This document shows positions 7,117-7,500 of a stretch of 7,500 nt of DNA, piece by piece. The DNA comes from Bacillus cereus (lineage in GTDB: Bacteria > Bacillota > Bacilli > Bacillales > Bacillaceae_G): assembly GCF_025917685.1 (NCBI RefSeq), contig NZ_CP089518.1:282501-290000 (forward strand), written 5' to 3'. The translations under genes and the position numbers were made by a program. The notes under the pieces are model-generated. The model saw only the letters and a list, made by a program, of their open reading frames with translations. It made no database searches and was not told the DNA's origin. Within the stretch, counting starts at the first letter, position 1. The number at the start of each line of letters is the position of its first letter.

Positions 7117-7500
7117 TTAAATCTTCAAATATGCTTTAAGATACTTTCTATATGTGTACATTTTCATTTTAGAAATGTCGTCGATAGTAAAGGTTTCTTT
7201 AATGAAATTCTGCATTTGTACAACTTCACTGTAATGAGAATATGGATCTTCGGTTTTCGTCACACTATTTGTATGTCGTCTATGATAGTTTAGGGGTTTT
7301 GGATTGAAGTAAATATTCCCCTCTTTAAGAATAGAAACATAGAAAAACCAATCACCAGCCACTTTAAACTTTTCTAATTGTTTTTCTGTTTTTTTTATAT
7401 CTATGTTTTTAAAAACTACACTTGAGACATTAGGTATGGTGTTTTTGATAAGTAACGTATCTTGTATTTCATCTGTCCCTTTTCGAAAATAAGAACTTTT
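7117..7500 (-). CDS. GT2-type glycosyltransferase, C-terminal fragment
   Basis: This is the last 127 residues of a gene whose 5' part lies beyond the right edge; the frame is open to base 7500. The run includes TIPNVSSVVFK, then GDWFFYVSILKEGNIYFNPK and PLNYHRRHTNSVT. This order (acceptor-side IPNVSS, an acidic-D-W pair, then a PLxYxRxHxxSvT segment) is typical of the C-terminal half of family 2 glycosyltransferases in Bacillus polysaccharide clusters. The nucleotide-sugar DxD site would be upstream and is not visible, so donor and acceptor cannot be judged. It ends with TAA at 7119-7117 and precedes the third methyltransferase by 65 nt. An in-frame GTG at 7362 is an internal codon, not a start, because homologous-looking sequence continues upstream of it. 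Confidence 0.82.
   Translation of the reverse strand, partial: KSSYFRKGTDEIQDTLLIKNTIPNVSSVVFKNIDIKKTEKQLEKFKVAGDWFFYVSILKEGNIYFNPKPLNYHRRHTNSVTKTEDPYSHYSEVVQMQNFIKETFTIDDISKMKMYTYRKYLKAYLKI

Noticed and set aside
7117..7362. Separate 81-residue small protein starting at GTG 7362
   Set aside because: The frame stays open to the window edge and the upstream residues continue a GT2-like C-terminal domain, so it is the end of a larger gene.

Overview
The window reads as chromosomal DNA of a low-GC Bacillota, most likely the Bacillus cereus group. The 23S and 5S rRNA sequences match my memory of that group. The protein genes are AT-rich, have strong AGGAGG-type ribosome binding sites, and several start at TTG or GTG. 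No database search was possible, so the species assignment is an inference.

Layout: positions 1 to about 1036 hold the end of a ribosomal RNA operon on the + strand. This is the 3' part of 23S (domains V and VI), a short spacer with no tRNA, and a complete 116-nt 5S rRNA, closed by an intrinsic terminator at 1043-1071. From there to the right edge the window is a carbohydrate-modification cluster, mostly on the - strand and so convergent with the rRNA operon. In map order it holds a WbsX/GH99-like protein (1051-2127, -), a class I SAM methyltransferase broken by one in-frame TGA (2362-3234, -), a second methyltransferase with an N-terminal CxxC...CxxC motif (3272-3985, -), and a PAPS-type sulfotransferase (4187-4981, -). 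These are followed by a GalE-like NAD-dependent sugar epimerase (about 5290-6234, +), a third methyltransferase (6275-7051, -) and the C-terminal 127 residues of a GT2-type glycosyltransferase (7117 to beyond 7500, -).

Together the genes look like part of a set that makes and decorates a surface glycan. The epimerase would make a nucleotide sugar, GT2 and perhaps WbsX would act on the chain, and the methyltransferases and sulfotransferase would cap or modify sugars. O-methylated sugars are established on B. cereus-group spore glycoproteins (3-O-methylrhamnose and anthrose on BclA), so a spore-surface or S-layer/capsule glycan is a reasonable guess. Nothing in the window proves which. Most units are separated by their own hairpins, so the cluster looks like a row of small transcription units rather than one long operon.

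The points most worth checking are the clean in-frame stop in the first methyltransferase, the WbsX-like gene whose last codons lie inside the rRNA terminator hairpin, the lack of a visible terminator protecting the rRNA operon from antisense transcription, a convergent pair sharing one hairpin that holds both stop codons, and weak matches to sporulation sigma-factor promoters. I see no transposase, integrase, CRISPR array, tRNA gene or long direct repeat.
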